This document shows, in pieces, positions 42,806 through 52,087 of a stretch of DNA of 64,000 nt. Within the stretch, counting starts at the first letter, position 1. Every line of letters starts with the position of its first letter. The notes beneath the pieces were generated by a model that was not told the origin of the DNA, did no database searches, and saw only the letters and a program-made list of their open reading frames with translations. Made by a program: the position numbers and the translations under genes. This DNA comes from Neolewinella marina (GTDB lineage: Bacteria; Bacteroidota; Bacteroidia; Chitinophagales; Saprospiraceae): positions 1,116,001 through 1,180,000 of the forward strand of contig NZ_PDLO01000001.1 of the NCBI RefSeq assembly GCF_002631205.1, in the 5' to 3' direction.

Positions 42806-45282
42806 AACGTTTGATCGGCTAGCCAAGGGTAACCGTAAACTGACGCAAGGCCAACATCGCGCCGGTATGCGCCGGGCAAGGCGTAGTACACCTGCATGTC
42901 TTTGCCGTCATCTTCTCGACCTACTCTAATAGACAGGGTGCTGATGGCAGGGCCGCCATCTGCCTCACCCTTCCTCAACTCTGCTTCAATCTTGTAACTT
43001 GGGCAGTTCACTCCGTGCTCCAAAAAGAAATCATATAGTGCAGACTGAGACCTCACCTTAAGTCCATCAGGTTTTATTGTAAGTACACTAACTTGGTCCG
43101 CAATCTCCCGAGCTTTCCAGCTTGCCCCGACGCTACCTTCATCTACACTCATATGATTACTTCCCGCCATAAGCCATGTCCCCTTTATTAGACTCTCGTA
43201 TTCTAACTGATTGGCTTGAGCCGCGCCAGTGATTGTCTCTACACTGGGATATAGATCATTTGTGAGACTAACCAAAATTTCCGGAGTCAAGCGAAATGGC
43301 TGTGCGTTGTTAGCACTTGCCGCTATTTGGGTCAGGGTTTGTAGATAGGGTCTGCCCGGCTGGAACGTTTTAAGTTTATTCTCTTCGGGGATAACGTAAG
43401 GCCAGGCATAGGCCTCCCCGGTTTCGGTCACGGGTTCCGTGATGTATAACCGGGCCTGGACAGGATCAGTTGCCTCTGTTGCGAACCTGGCCAGCCTTCC
43501 TACCCGCTGAGCCAGGCGGTCCCAAGGACAACAGTCCGAAAGCATCAGGTTACTGCTGATATTAATGCTCATCTCACCGATCTGGGTCAAAATTGCGATC
43601 CCGCGAGCCTGCCCCTTACGGTGTGCAGTTTTCCCTAAAGTTTGCAGTAATGACGTCTCAATATTTCGCTTGTCGGATTCCGTAAAGCGACTATGGTAGA
43701 GTATAATCGGTACTTCAGTGTCCTGATCCCGTAAGTATTGATAATAATCAAGTGCGCGACGTACCGTATTAGCATATATGATTCCTTCTCCCGCCTGTAT
43801 CATTTGTTCGATGACATTTGCACAGTCTGCTGGTGTAACTGATTGCCCAAGAAAAAACATATTCTTTGTAACGCGCCCGCTTCCCGGCTGGGCTACTTCT
43901 CTGATCGGCGAAGTGACTCCATATAACTCCCGAGCCGAATTTGGTACCGTGGCGCTCATAATTAGCGTAGGCACCTTCAGAATACGTAGGGTTTTTAGAA
44001 GCCGGACCATGTTTGCCTGTATGAATGGATCATAAAAATCTGTCTCATCAAAGACCACGCAACTATTGGCTAGAAAGTAGAATGTCGCGTAATGATCCTC
44101 CTTCTGGCCGGTGAGGCACGCTAGCAGATGATCAATAGTGCAAACTGTAATAGGGAACGCTAATTGTTTACTAAGCTTATGCCGTTCGACAGATTGGCTA
44201 CTACGAGTATAGTCGTCCTGGCTTCCATACAGACTATAGAAGGCACTGGAGTGATATAGGCTTACCGGTGAGGCTTCTCGACGTGACGGTGACGATATGG
44301 GCTGCTCGCGGAACTCCAACGGGAGGTATTGCTCCTCAATCTCCTTGAGAATAGCATTTGAGGTGAAGCGAGTAGGCATAGCTACAATCAGGCGATCTGC
44401 TTTCGGCCTTTCTCCTAAAATCTGCTGCTCAGCCCACAGTAGACTTGCGTAAGTCTTGCCACTACCGGTTGGTGCGCGGAGGATTGTCCGTTCTTCACCT
44501 GCAGCATGGATCGCTAACTGTTGCACGGGGCGTAGCTCTGAACCTGGACCGTAACCACGGGATCGTTTAAAGGGAATCAAAGCAACCATACCATCGTCAC
44601 CCATACCTTCCCAACGACTGGCCCGCGTATCGGCTAGGCGCAACAATGTTCGAACGGCTGCGTACTGAAACCGGCGCAGTACGTTTTCCCGGTAGGGAGC
44701 ATGTTGGTATGTGTTGTGCTCCCGCGCGATCCGTTGGTAGAGTTTATAAAATGGTCCATTGCTCTGGAGCGGGTCGGTCAAGCCATCTTCCTGCCACCTT
44801 CTCTCTACGTGAGGGGATAAAGAAAGCTTGCCGTGGTGTGCTGCAATCGCGCAGTAGGATTCGTGGGGGAAGTCAGGCATGGTATCCTGCAGGTACTTAC
44901 AAGAGGCAAATTCGTGACGATACTTTGCGCACTTTAGGTTTGGCGCGGCCGACTTATTCTGCTTAAAGCAGTCCCGTTCGTAGAGCGCCCGGGTCTTATA
45001 ATCACCTGGATCGTACGGAAGCCCATGTTCTATCAACCATTTGCGGTACAGATCGACATCTCGTTTACAGGGTTCTTGCCAGGGACGGCGGCCCTTTCCA
45101 TAGTCGTGGTACTGCTCGGCTAGCTCGCAGCGCTCAATCAAGTCCAGGCCTGTCAAGTCACGGTATTTGATGGCTAGGAATGGCCAAGTGACACGGGCTT
45201 CCGAGCCAAAACGATGCACACTTTCGGTGTGCGTACTTAAACGAATTCCGTTGGGCTTGCCGTACTTTTTCTGCAAATCCAT
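42802..45282 (-). CDS. cas3: CRISPR-associated nuclease-helicase Cas3
   Basis: 826 residues, HD nuclease fused to a DExD/H helicase. HD part (about 1-220): HTESVHRFGSEA, YHDYGKG (His59-Asp60) and AIAAHHGKLS. Helicase: Walker A RAPTGSGKTYAS (about 273), DETD box in VVFDETDFYD (about 410), SAT motif LIMSATVP (about 442) and motif VI QRVGRLAR (about 590). A C-terminal domain of ~200 residues completes it. Recruited by the crRNA surveillance complex, it unwinds and degrades target DNA. All catalytic motifs are intact. ATG overlaps the cas7 stop by one base (TAATG), showing tight coupling. Confidence 0.96.
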   Translation of the reverse strand: MDLQKKYGKPNGIRLSTHTESVHRFGSEARVTWPFLAIKYRDLTGLDLIERCELAEQYHDYGKGRRPWQEPCKRDVDLYRKWLIEHGLPYDPGDYKTRALYERDCFKQNKSAAPNLKCAKYRHEFASCKYLQDTMPDFPHESYCAIAAHHGKLSLSPHVERRWQEDGLTDPLQSNGPFYKLYQRIAREHNTYQHAPYRENVLRRFQYAAVRTLLRLADTRASRWEGMGDDGMVALIPFKRSRGYGPGSELRPVQQLAIHAAGEERTILRAPTGSGKTYASLLWAEQQILGERPKADRLIVAMPTRFTSNAILKEIEEQYLPLEFREQPISSPSRREASPVSLYHSSAFYSLYGSQDDYTRSSQSVERHKLSKQLAFPITVCTIDHLLACLTGQKEDHYATFYFLANSCVVFDETDFYDPFIQANMVRLLKTLRILKVPTLIMSATVPNSARELYGVTSPIREVAQPGSGRVTKNMFFLGQSVTPADCANVIEQMIQAGEGIIYANTVRRALDYYQYLRDQDTEVPIILYHSRFTESDKRNIETSLLQTLGKTAHRKGQARGIAILTQIGEMSINISSNLMLSDCCPWDRLAQRVGRLARFATEATDPVQARLYITEPVTETGEAYAWPYVIPEENKLKTFQPGRPYLQTLTQIAASANNAQPFRLTPEILVSLTNDLYPSVETITGAAQANQLEYESLIKGTWLMAGSNHMSVDEGSVGASWKAREIADQVSVLTIKPDGLKVRSQSALYDFFLEHGVNCPSYKIEAELRKGEADGGPAISTLSIRVGREDDGKDMQVYYALPGAYRRDVGLASVYGYPWLADQTL

Positions 45283-46172
45283 TACGAAAACTCGGGCCGG
45301 TAAACCGCGGCGTTGCTCAGGGAATCTAGGGCTTTGCTGTATGCTTCGTACACCGTATCCCCATCGCTGGTCGCGTCATTACCAAGGAAATACTTTGCCC
45401 CGCGTGCGTCCAGTTCCTTAAGAATGTTCCTTTGCTGCGATTCGCTATCGGTCGTGAAGTACTGTACAGCTTTGCGGCTCATACCCGGATCTAGGACGAT
45501 AAGTACCCGGTGGGGTTCGCCAGACACGGCGTTACGCGCCTGATTAGCGTAGTCGGTCATGCTACGGGTAGCCTCCAAAAAGAGTCGAATTCGCCGGCGG
45601 TGTTCCGTATCATCTACGTGCCGCTCATAGTGAGTCGCTACGTGGCTCTCCCCTTCGTAGGTAAATTTTTTGGTGGCGCCCACAGCACCAATGTCGAGGT
45701 GGAAATTCATGACCATCTCGTCCTGTTGGCTGTACTCGTTTGTGGTAAGAGCCTGTTTTTTCTCGGCGTCCTTGCCAGACATTTTAAGGCGTACGAGCAG
45801 GTCCTGACCCACCTGGCTTTCTCGAAGCGCAACGGCGGGGGTTACCGACAGGGGGGCGGTACGTCGACCGGAATAATCACCTAGATTTGTGTCCAGGAAG
45901 CCACCCAAATCGCTGCGAAGATCGGTAGCGATATTGGTAGATATACCGTCTCCGTTACTCACGTAGGTTTCTCCTCGGTTAGGGTCGCTTTCATTGATCC
46001 GATCAAGGGCACTGAAGAGTACGTGGCGTTGCATCTGCCCGCTGACGTAAACCCTTCCATCAGGGCGACGCTTGACGCTACTGGCATTGCCTAGCAATTT
46101 TTCACCGCGATTGGCGGCGTGGTTCTCTAGGGTAGCTACTCCGGTTACTAGAATAGATTTTATGGTATCCAT
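45282..46172 (-). CDS. cas7: CRISPR-associated protein Cas7 (Cst2/DevR family)
   Basis: 296 residues. The start MDTIKSILVTGVATLENHAANRG and the following VYVSGQMQRHVLF are characteristic of the Cas7/Cst2/DevR group, not the Csh2 group. It forms the backbone of the surveillance complex, one copy per six bases of spacer. Its stop overlaps the cas3 start. The C-terminal half (RVLIVLDPGMSRKAVQYF) is divergent. Confidence 0.9.
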   Translation of the reverse strand: MDTIKSILVTGVATLENHAANRGEKLLGNASSVKRRPDGRVYVSGQMQRHVLFSALDRINESDPNRGETYVSNGDGISTNIATDLRSDLGGFLDTNLGDYSGRRTAPLSVTPAVALRESQVGQDLLVRLKMSGKDAEKKQALTTNEYSQQDEMVMNFHLDIGAVGATKKFTYEGESHVATHYERHVDDTEHRRRIRLFLEATRSMTDYANQARNAVSGEPHRVLIVLDPGMSRKAVQYFTTDSESQQRNILKELDARGAKYFLGNDATSDGDTVYEAYSKALDSLSNAAVYRPEFS

Positions 46173-46245
46173 TTAACTGAGGGATTGAGCGGTTACCCGA
46201 GTTTAGGGGGGCCGCGGTTAAAATTGTGGAATTGACTTTAGGTTT

Positions 46246-47829
46246 TTATTCGTCCTCCGAATAGTCCACCTCACCGTGGGGATCTACCGGTAGTTCATTC
46301 TTGTCGGCCTGTTCTTCTTCCTTTGAACTGACGTGTTCCTGGCGTAACCGCATGAATGTGACGATGAGGTTTTGTGCTTGTTTCAGCTCAATACGATCTG
46401 GCCCTGAAGTCAGCATAGCCTCAAAGAAGGGCCCCGCCGCGCTGTCGATGTCCATACTAGCCATTCGTCCGATCGTGGTACTGAGCTGGCCTAACAATTG
46501 ATCGGCAGTGCGGGCGCTGCGAATGTTGCTTTCCAAACTGGCCAGCACTCTGGTTTTGTAGGTATATAGGTCTCGGTTAGTCTTTTTGTCCGCATCTGTG
46601 CGGGCCCTGGCTTCGAAGTAAGCAGCCTGATTGATACTACGCCCGAGAGCCATAGCGGACTTCAGAATGGATTCGTTAATGCCTTGCATAAGAAAGTACT
46701 TGTGAAATATTAGGTAAAAGGACATTGGGTAGGTTGCCCTCAGCGAAAGAAATCCTTGAAAAGAAGCCGGGGTGAAAAAGCGTAGAAACCGATCAACGTT
46801 ACGAATCAGATGCTTCCACTTAGGATTACTGTAATCCATGCGACCATCCGCCGAGTCGTAAAATTCTACCTTCCACAAGTCATTGAGCATGGCATACAAT
46901 ACCCCACCTTCGGTGAGGGTCACCAAATGGTGACCAAACTGCTCCTGTCGGATTGAATCATACCCAACGATATATATTGGAAAGGATGCTAGGTAGGTCA
47001 GCACCTCTTCGACTTTTTCTTCACTGTGCTGATCCGACTGCTTGCGCCACTCACTGATGGCTGCAACCAATCCTAAGCTTCCAAAATCCACGTTACGTAG
47101 CGCGTACCTGAAATTTCCGTTGAAAATATCTGGCCGCTTGTACTGCTTTTTCTTCTCGTCGAAAGTACCGGTGAGTACTTCCGGCTTTAGATTGTGAAGA
47201 ATTCCATCCAGCACTACTAAGTATTCGAAGAGCGGGTATCTACCCGTTGACTGAACATAAAAAGGCAGATCTGGAATGAGTCCGACGTTAGTGAAACTAC
47301 CGTAATCTAAAGCAGCTGCCTTCCGTGGGGTACTTGTTGCAACAGCCGTGAATGCTGCGCTTAGAACATCGTCACTAGGGTCGCTCATTGAGCGCGTTCC
47401 CGCGTTCATTTTAGTGGTCATTGGTGAGAACGAACGCTTAAGCGAATAATTTTTTGTCAGCTTCCCCTTGAGTGCCTTTCGTAGCCCAGCCATCTCCTTG
47501 ACCATCATGGCTGAGTTGTTGCTGGTCAGGACGTGAGGGGAAAGGAAGTAACCATTAGCCGTGTTCTGTCCACTAGATTTCCCTGGCCGGAGTCCTCCCC
47601 TATCATCTCCAAAATTGCGGTAGACGAATTTTCCAACTTCTGGACCATTCGCGTTTTTCTCCAGAAGAAAACCATAGTGGTTTAAGCCCAAAGAAGTATC
47701 CGCCAGAGTAGCTAACTGCTTGAATGTCTTGATCTGCGGAAATTCGTTATCGTTTTGCTTCCAAAAGTCAAACATCGCTACCGCTAGTCCGTAACGTGGC
47801 AGGGGGTGGAGATCGTTGGGATCAAACAT
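46246..47829 (-). CDS. cas8: CRISPR-associated large subunit Cas8 (divergent, I-B type)
   Basis: 527 residues from MFDPNDLHPLPRYGLAVAMF at 47829, which overlaps the cas5 stop by 8 bp; an upstream in-frame codon would lie deeper in cas5. Assigned to Cas8 by position and size: no other large subunit is present, and it lies between cas5 and cas7. Recognisable features are few: LTSNNSAMMVKEMAGL, a TM-free alpha-helical body and an acidic C-terminus (EEEQADKNELPVDPHG). Cas8 reads the PAM and recruits Cas3. It lacks the Cys-rich zinc finger often seen in Cst1-type proteins, so it is a divergent member. Confidence 0.8.
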   Translation of the reverse strand: MFDPNDLHPLPRYGLAVAMFDFWKQNDNEFPQIKTFKQLATLADTSLGLNHYGFLLEKNANGPEVGKFVYRNFGDDRGGLRPGKSSGQNTANGYFLSPHVLTSNNSAMMVKEMAGLRKALKGKLTKNYSLKRSFSPMTTKMNAGTRSMSDPSDDVLSAAFTAVATSTPRKAAALDYGSFTNVGLIPDLPFYVQSTGRYPLFEYLVVLDGILHNLKPEVLTGTFDEKKKQYKRPDIFNGNFRYALRNVDFGSLGLVAAISEWRKQSDQHSEEKVEEVLTYLASFPIYIVGYDSIRQEQFGHHLVTLTEGGVLYAMLNDLWKVEFYDSADGRMDYSNPKWKHLIRNVDRFLRFFTPASFQGFLSLRATYPMSFYLIFHKYFLMQGINESILKSAMALGRSINQAAYFEARARTDADKKTNRDLYTYKTRVLASLESNIRSARTADQLLGQLSTTIGRMASMDIDSAAGPFFEAMLTSGPDRIELKQAQNLIVTFMRLRQEHVSSKEEEQADKNELPVDPHGEVDYSEDE

Positions 47830-48628
47830 CGGATGAAATTTTCGTGGCGACCCACCCCTCACTGGTGCCTAGGTAAGTTGGGGCCATAGCTAGGCTATCG
47901 AGTGTTTCGAGCATCCGCCAAACCGTTGGCGTAGCACGCACCGGTATGCGGTAAGGGGTTCGAGTTACCACGAAACCACGGGTTTTCGGACTTACGTAAT
48001 ACATTGGAAAGGCATCCCCTAAGGAGCTACTGTGAATCTTTTGTTCTTCCGTCTCATACAAGTCCTCAAGCTCGATTCGGACAAATTCCTTTCGATCACC
48101 TACCTCCTGCTTGTCTGGTCCTTTCTCCTTTGCAGTGGACCGTAGTTTGGTTATGAGTCCTTCTAGTCGGAAGTCATAGCGGCGACTCCCACCCACAAAA
48201 TTCATTCCACGATCACGTAAGTGCATGGACCACAAATCATCGTAGGTCATCAAATCTTCTGGCACCAGAGCTTTCTCCAGACTCAAATGATACTGTAGTA
48301 GGCTGAAGTACCCACTCTTAGCACTCTTCGATTCTTTGCCGCTCAGCCAGGGATGGCCTTTCCAGATTTGTACTTTGCCAAACTGCTTTTTCGCCAACTT
48401 GGTGAGTCCTTGCATTACTTCCTTACGCGTCTGGTGTGGGAGGTGCCAGCCGAGTGCATTTTCCAACATTCCGTAAACCATCTGTGGGGGCGGTACCAGC
48501 TCGCTACGGAAGTAGGTTCCTGGCTGCGCACTTACCATAGATAGTGGTGCCAGAGCAAAGATTTCTATTGCTCCCTTCTGCGTCAGTTCGGGTGGCTCGA
48601 GGAAGAATCGCAAATCTAACTTTTCCAT
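47822..48628 (-). CDS. cas5: CRISPR-associated protein Cas5
   Basis: 268 residues. Near the N-terminus is the Cas5 hallmark: IEIFALAPLSMVSAQPGTYF, then PPPQMVYGMLENALG, the strand and glycine-containing helix that hold the crRNA 5' handle. The mid-part has FSLLQYHLSLEKALVPED. It starts 6 bp after cas6 and its last 8 bp overlap cas8. In the usual type I-B order cas5 comes after cas7; here it precedes cas8. Confidence 0.9.
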   Translation of the reverse strand: MEKLDLRFFLEPPELTQKGAIEIFALAPLSMVSAQPGTYFRSELVPPPQMVYGMLENALGWHLPHQTRKEVMQGLTKLAKKQFGKVQIWKGHPWLSGKESKSAKSGYFSLLQYHLSLEKALVPEDLMTYDDLWSMHLRDRGMNFVGGSRRYDFRLEGLITKLRSTAKEKGPDKQEVGDRKEFVRIELEDLYETEEQKIHSSSLGDAFPMYYVSPKTRGFVVTRTPYRIPVRATPTVWRMLETLDSLAMAPTYLGTSEGWVATKISSDV

Positions 48629-48634
48629 GGTGTT

Positions 48635-49297
48635 TTATTTGATGGCACCAAAGCCAATGCCAGTACTGTTTCCAATACCAACGTTCCAGGCAAATGCGAT
48701 GCAGTGCGGATCACCCTCCGCGATTACTGGGCACAGGCTTGCCTTATTATTGATTTTTCGGTAGGTGCACATTTTAATTTTAGGGTTGGGGAAGGATCGA
48801 TCAAAACGTAAGCTGATGCGCCCCACTACTCCTGCGTGCTTCATCTTAGCCTGCATAGTCTGCGTCATATATGTGGCTGCCATTTCGTCCTTGTAGTAGT
48901 AAAACTGCACGGATCCATCTTCGATTTGGCGCTTGACTAGTACCGGACTCTGCATAATAAAGCGAGCACTTGTACCGAAGGTGGGTTCGCGCTGGGGCAT
49001 AATACTGGTTACACGCATTCCCCAGTTAACTTCCGTATCCCGCTGCAGTCCTGCGATAATATCCGCCATTAACTCATCGTTGGCTGCACTTACGTGAAAG
49101 TGTGTTCCATTGGGGTAGTACAGGCCCCCGTTTCTGACCTGTCCGTTAAAACCAAGCCAGCTTAAGCTGTACAAGGATATTTCGTCATGCAATGAGTTTT
49201 CTCCAAGCCACTGGTGGATCCTGCCCACTAGCTGTTGCTGGTAGTCGAACGGAATAATCCGGCGGTAATTTGGACTCAAGTTGAAAGTTACTCGCAT
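48635..49297 (-). CDS. cas6: CRISPR pre-crRNA endonuclease Cas6
   Basis: 220 residues from MRVTFNLSPNYRRIIPFDYQ at 49297; an ATG 27 bp upstream is possible but adds an atypical extension. Double ferredoxin fold: RIHQWLGENSLHD with the general-base His candidate (about 28), LYSLSWLGFNG, and the C-terminal glycine-rich loop GIGNSTGIGFGAIK typical of the family. It cuts the repeat 8 bases before the spacer, leaving the ATTGAAAG handle seen in this array. Confidence 0.93.
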   Translation of the reverse strand: MRVTFNLSPNYRRIIPFDYQQQLVGRIHQWLGENSLHDEISLYSLSWLGFNGQVRNGGLYYPNGTHFHVSAANDELMADIIAGLQRDTEVNWGMRVTSIMPQREPTFGTSARFIMQSPVLVKRQIEDGSVQFYYYKDEMAATYMTQTMQAKMKHAGVVGRISLRFDRSFPNPKIKMCTYRKINNKASLCPVIAEGDPHCIAFAWNVGIGNSTGIGFGAIK

Positions 49298-49343
49298 ATC
49301 GTTGATATCTATTACAAAGGTCACACGGATCCCACCCCAAAAA

Positions 49344-50279
49344 TCAGGGTGCCCCCTCCCCTTTCATTATCCACTTTTTCCGTTGCTGGGCAGCTTCCTC
49401 TCCGAGCTTAATGAGAAGCCCCTTGGGCCTGTGCACCTCCACGTGGCGATGGTTACCTAGTACAAACGGTATCAACCCGATGAACGAAGCATTAATGCGC
49501 CCCTGAAAATCATAGGTATTACTTTCCTTCCCTGGACGGATATACTGCCGGGCTTGCGGATGACGCTCAATTAGATCATTATAAGCGCTCACCTTCAGCG
49601 TGAGGTGGACCAATTCAGTTTTGTCCATTACAATGTTAAAGGCATCAGCCTGCCGATAGAAGTGCTGCGCTTCGCACATCCAGGGTTCGTCAAGTATAGT
49701 TACGCGCTCCATCCGGGAGAGCAGGAAAAAAGAAGTGCGGCGTTTATCGGGATCGACATCATACGCTCGAATCATGCCCCGCTCCGGCTCGAGGGCAAAA
49801 GCCTCCACTTTACGGTCGCGAACGTCATTACCCGATCGACTACGATAGCCGACCAGCAGGATCCGACGTTTTTCCCGACATGCACGTTCAATATCGTTGA
49901 TCTTTTCGATCTCCGGTTCACGCAGTGCTTCGAGCCCCAGTTGCTGGTAATCGTAGAGGGATTCCAATTTGTTGTAAAGTTGGGTCGCCTCCGCGGTTGG
50001 TAGTTGACCAAGTAGCCTTTTCAATCGCGACTTGTCCGTTTCTGAAAGCGGGGAGAGATACTCTAACTCCTGGAATCCTTTTCGAGGTACCACGTAATAG
50101 CGAAAATGAACGTCGTGCTCAATTTCAATTCCTGCAGCCCGCAAGTTATTCATGTATCCAGTTACCGTATCTAACTTGGGTACTCCTAGGAAATCAGCTA
50201 AGTTTTGTCGGGTCAATCGCTTGGGTGCTGCGAGTAGCTTAAGCAGCATCCGGACAGCATTAGTCGTAGGTGTGGGCAT
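49344..50279 (-). CDS. WYL-domain transcriptional regulator at the head of the cas operon
   Basis: 311 residues: an N-terminal winged helix-turn-helix (about 1-70; TRQNLADFLGVPKLDTVTGY), a linker with coiled-coil character, and a WYL domain (about 145-225) with RRILLVGYRSRSG and RGMIRAYDVDPDKRRTSFF, followed by a C-terminal WCX-like part. WYL proteins bind nucleic acids or nucleotides and regulate many CRISPR and phage-defence loci. It is first in the operon, 47 bp before cas6. It probably regulates cas and perhaps the array promoter. Its low GC and codon use match the cas genes. Confidence 0.9.
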   Translation of the reverse strand: MPTPTTNAVRMLLKLLAAPKRLTRQNLADFLGVPKLDTVTGYMNNLRAAGIEIEHDVHFRYYVVPRKGFQELEYLSPLSETDKSRLKRLLGQLPTAEATQLYNKLESLYDYQQLGLEALREPEIEKINDIERACREKRRILLVGYRSRSGNDVRDRKVEAFALEPERGMIRAYDVDPDKRRTSFFLLSRMERVTILDEPWMCEAQHFYRQADAFNIVMDKTELVHLTLKVSAYNDLIERHPQARQYIRPGKESNTYDFQGRINASFIGLIPFVLGNHRHVEVHRPKGLLIKLGEEAAQQRKKWIMKGEGAP

Positions 50280-50587
50280 ATCTGACCCAAGAAAGTAAAA
50301 GCATTGTTTTTCTCAAAATTTTCCTCTCCTTGACTTAATTTAAATAATAGGATGGATGAGAATAAATAAGTCTTATCGGACGTATTTCATGGCTTCTAAC
50401 CTAGTAACAGGCCGCAGAAAGTTGCTGCAGATGTCGGAATTTTTATTTTGGTCTACCTTGATATTTATTCTAAATCAATTCGCTCAAATCTCACCATCAC
50501 GTAACCGGAAAATATTCCCAACCCATAGACTGAGACGTTTGCCAGCACTTATCAATAGCACGGTATTATAGCGACGGTCGGCCACCG
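50280..50587. other. AT-rich region upstream of the cas operon
   Basis: About 300 bp, the most AT-rich piece of the locus, with no credible gene. It must contain the operon promoter; minus-strand TACTTTCTTG near 50290 is only a loose match to the -7 box. It is bounded on the right by the REP-like cluster. Confidence 0.45.
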
Positions 50588-50958
50588 GCCCCTTGTAGGT
50601 GCTGGCCCCCACCCAGTTTTTCGCCGGGCCACAGGCCCGACGGCCCGGCAGGACCTCGCGGCGTACCCAGCGCAGCGGCGCACCCGCGAGCGTCCGTAAT
50701 CATCTCACGCCGGCCCACAGGCCCGACGGCCCGCCAGGACTTCGCGGCGTGCCCAGCACAGCGGCGCACCCGAGCGTGTCCGTATCATCTCACGCCAGGC
50801 CACAGGCCCGACGGCCCGGCAGGACCTCGCGGTGTGCCCAGCACAGCGGCGCACCCGCGAGCGTCCGTAATCATCTCCCGCCGGGCCACAGGCCCGACGG
50901 CCCGGCAGGACCTCGTGGTGTGCCCAGCGCAGCGGCGCACCCGCGAGGGTCCGGTCAT
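50588..50958. repeat. Right-hand REP-like cluster, four units of 85-86 bp
   Basis: Core ACAGGCCCGACGG at 50631, 50717, 50802 and 50888, spaced 86, 85 and 86 bp. Each unit also holds GGACCTCGCGG(C/T)GTGCC, CAGCGGCGCACCCG and CGTCCGTAATCATCTC. The GGGCC-ACA-GGCCC word forms a hairpin. The first unit begins TTGTAGGTGCTGG and CACCCAGTTTTTCGC, the same words that start the left-hand cluster at 35885-35945. No real gene is encoded; the frames crossing it are products of its GC content. Confidence 0.8.
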
Positions 50959-50967
50959 TTTAGTCCC

Positions 50968-52020
50968 TCACCGCACCGGTGCTGTACCCGGCCCGATGGA
51001 GGATTCCCGGAACCAAACTTCGGTATAGCTGCCGTTGGCGTACTGCTCCGCTAGGTTTCCGTCGTAGGTAGCGGCACCGCTGCTCCAGACCATATTCGTA
51101 GCGGGGTCCCGGCCATTGGTTTGGTTGTAGGCCCCCTGCTTGAAGAACTGCTTCTCCCCCGCGTAGGCCGTGGGGCGTTCGGTGCCGTCGCGACCGATGC
51201 CGGCGTAGAGGGTTACGATTTGCTCGGGCATATCCTCCTTCCGCGCGTAATCAGAGGCCAGGAGGCTCTTGGTAAAGGTCTTGGGCGGGTATCCTTCCCG
51301 CTCGAAGGTGAGGTACATCACTCCTTCGTAGACGTTGATCTCGTAACTGAACTCCTCTCCCAATGCGACACCGTCTTCCGGTTCGGCCGGGTAGCTGTCC
51401 GGACCGCTGCCGAGGGTCGACATATCGTAGCCCCAGATGGCCGTGGAATAATCCCAGCGTTTGTCGTTGTCGCCCTCTGTGTTGATTTCGTAATTCCAGA
51501 AAACGGAGCCCCGCTCGTGTCCCGGAAACTTCTTGTAGAAGATCTTGATGGGTTCGTTCTCGTGCCCGTCCGCACTGTGGATCTGCCCTACAACCACCGA
51601 ATAAGAGGAGGCCACCCGCGCATCTCCGGAGGTGGAGACGTGCATTACCTTGAGGGTGCCGCGCAGTTTGCCCCCGGTTTCGGGTTTCCACCGGGCTTTC
51701 TGCCCCAGCTCCGTCCGGGTGTTGTGGGAGTTGGGGGAGGTGACCCCGCCGTTCGGGGTTTTGTAGACGACCCAATCCGTGCTGTCGTGGGCTACGTAAA
51801 AGTATTCCGGGTGGGCAAAATCCGTCAGGTCGCGGATTACCTCTCCATCACCGAGCATAATGTTCCACTGGTCGAGGGAGGGAATTACGTCGCTCGGGTA
51901 CAGTATGTCGTCCGGGGCGGCGGGTGCCGTGGTCGCATCCGAATTCCCGCTACAGCTGAATGTCAGGGAAGCCAGGATGATCAGGGAAAGCGCGTAGGCG
52001 GTTTCTTTCAATTGGTGCAT
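50968..52020 (-). CDS. PL7 alginate lyase, lipoprotein
   Basis: 350 residues with a lipoprotein signal (LIILASLTFSCSGN). Polysaccharide lyase family 7 beta-jelly-roll marks in order: SHNTRTELGQKA (Arg-Glu of the active site), SVVVGQIHS (the QIH motif) and QFFKQGAYNQTN (Tyr/Lys catalytic region). It cleaves alginate by beta-elimination; the Ile in QIH is associated with guluronate-containing substrates. As a lipoprotein it acts at the outer surface or in the periplasm. No SusC/SusD pair is adjacent, so it stands outside a full utilisation locus. A palindrome upstream may be its operator. Confidence 0.92.
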   Translation of the reverse strand: MHQLKETAYALSLIILASLTFSCSGNSDATTAPAAPDDILYPSDVIPSLDQWNIMLGDGEVIRDLTDFAHPEYFYVAHDSTDWVVYKTPNGGVTSPNSHNTRTELGQKARWKPETGGKLRGTLKVMHVSTSGDARVASSYSVVVGQIHSADGHENEPIKIFYKKFPGHERGSVFWNYEINTEGDNDKRWDYSTAIWGYDMSTLGSGPDSYPAEPEDGVALGEEFSYEINVYEGVMYLTFEREGYPPKTFTKSLLASDYARKEDMPEQIVTLYAGIGRDGTERPTAYAGEKQFFKQGAYNQTNGRDPATNMVWSSGAATYDGNLAEQYANGSYTEVWFRESSIGPGTAPVR

Positions 52021-52087
52021 GAATCGTCAGTTTATATCATATTTCACGGGAGCGCGCCGGCCGGTTTTACATGACCACTCGACGGGC

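Noticed and set aside
50356-50571. 71-codon frame in the AT-rich region before the cas operon
   Set aside because: No recognisable features; AT-rich non-coding sequence gives such frames by chance.
50599-51054. 151-codon frame through the right-hand REP-like cluster
   Set aside because: Its repeated Pro/Arg-rich peptide reflects the 86-bp DNA repeats.
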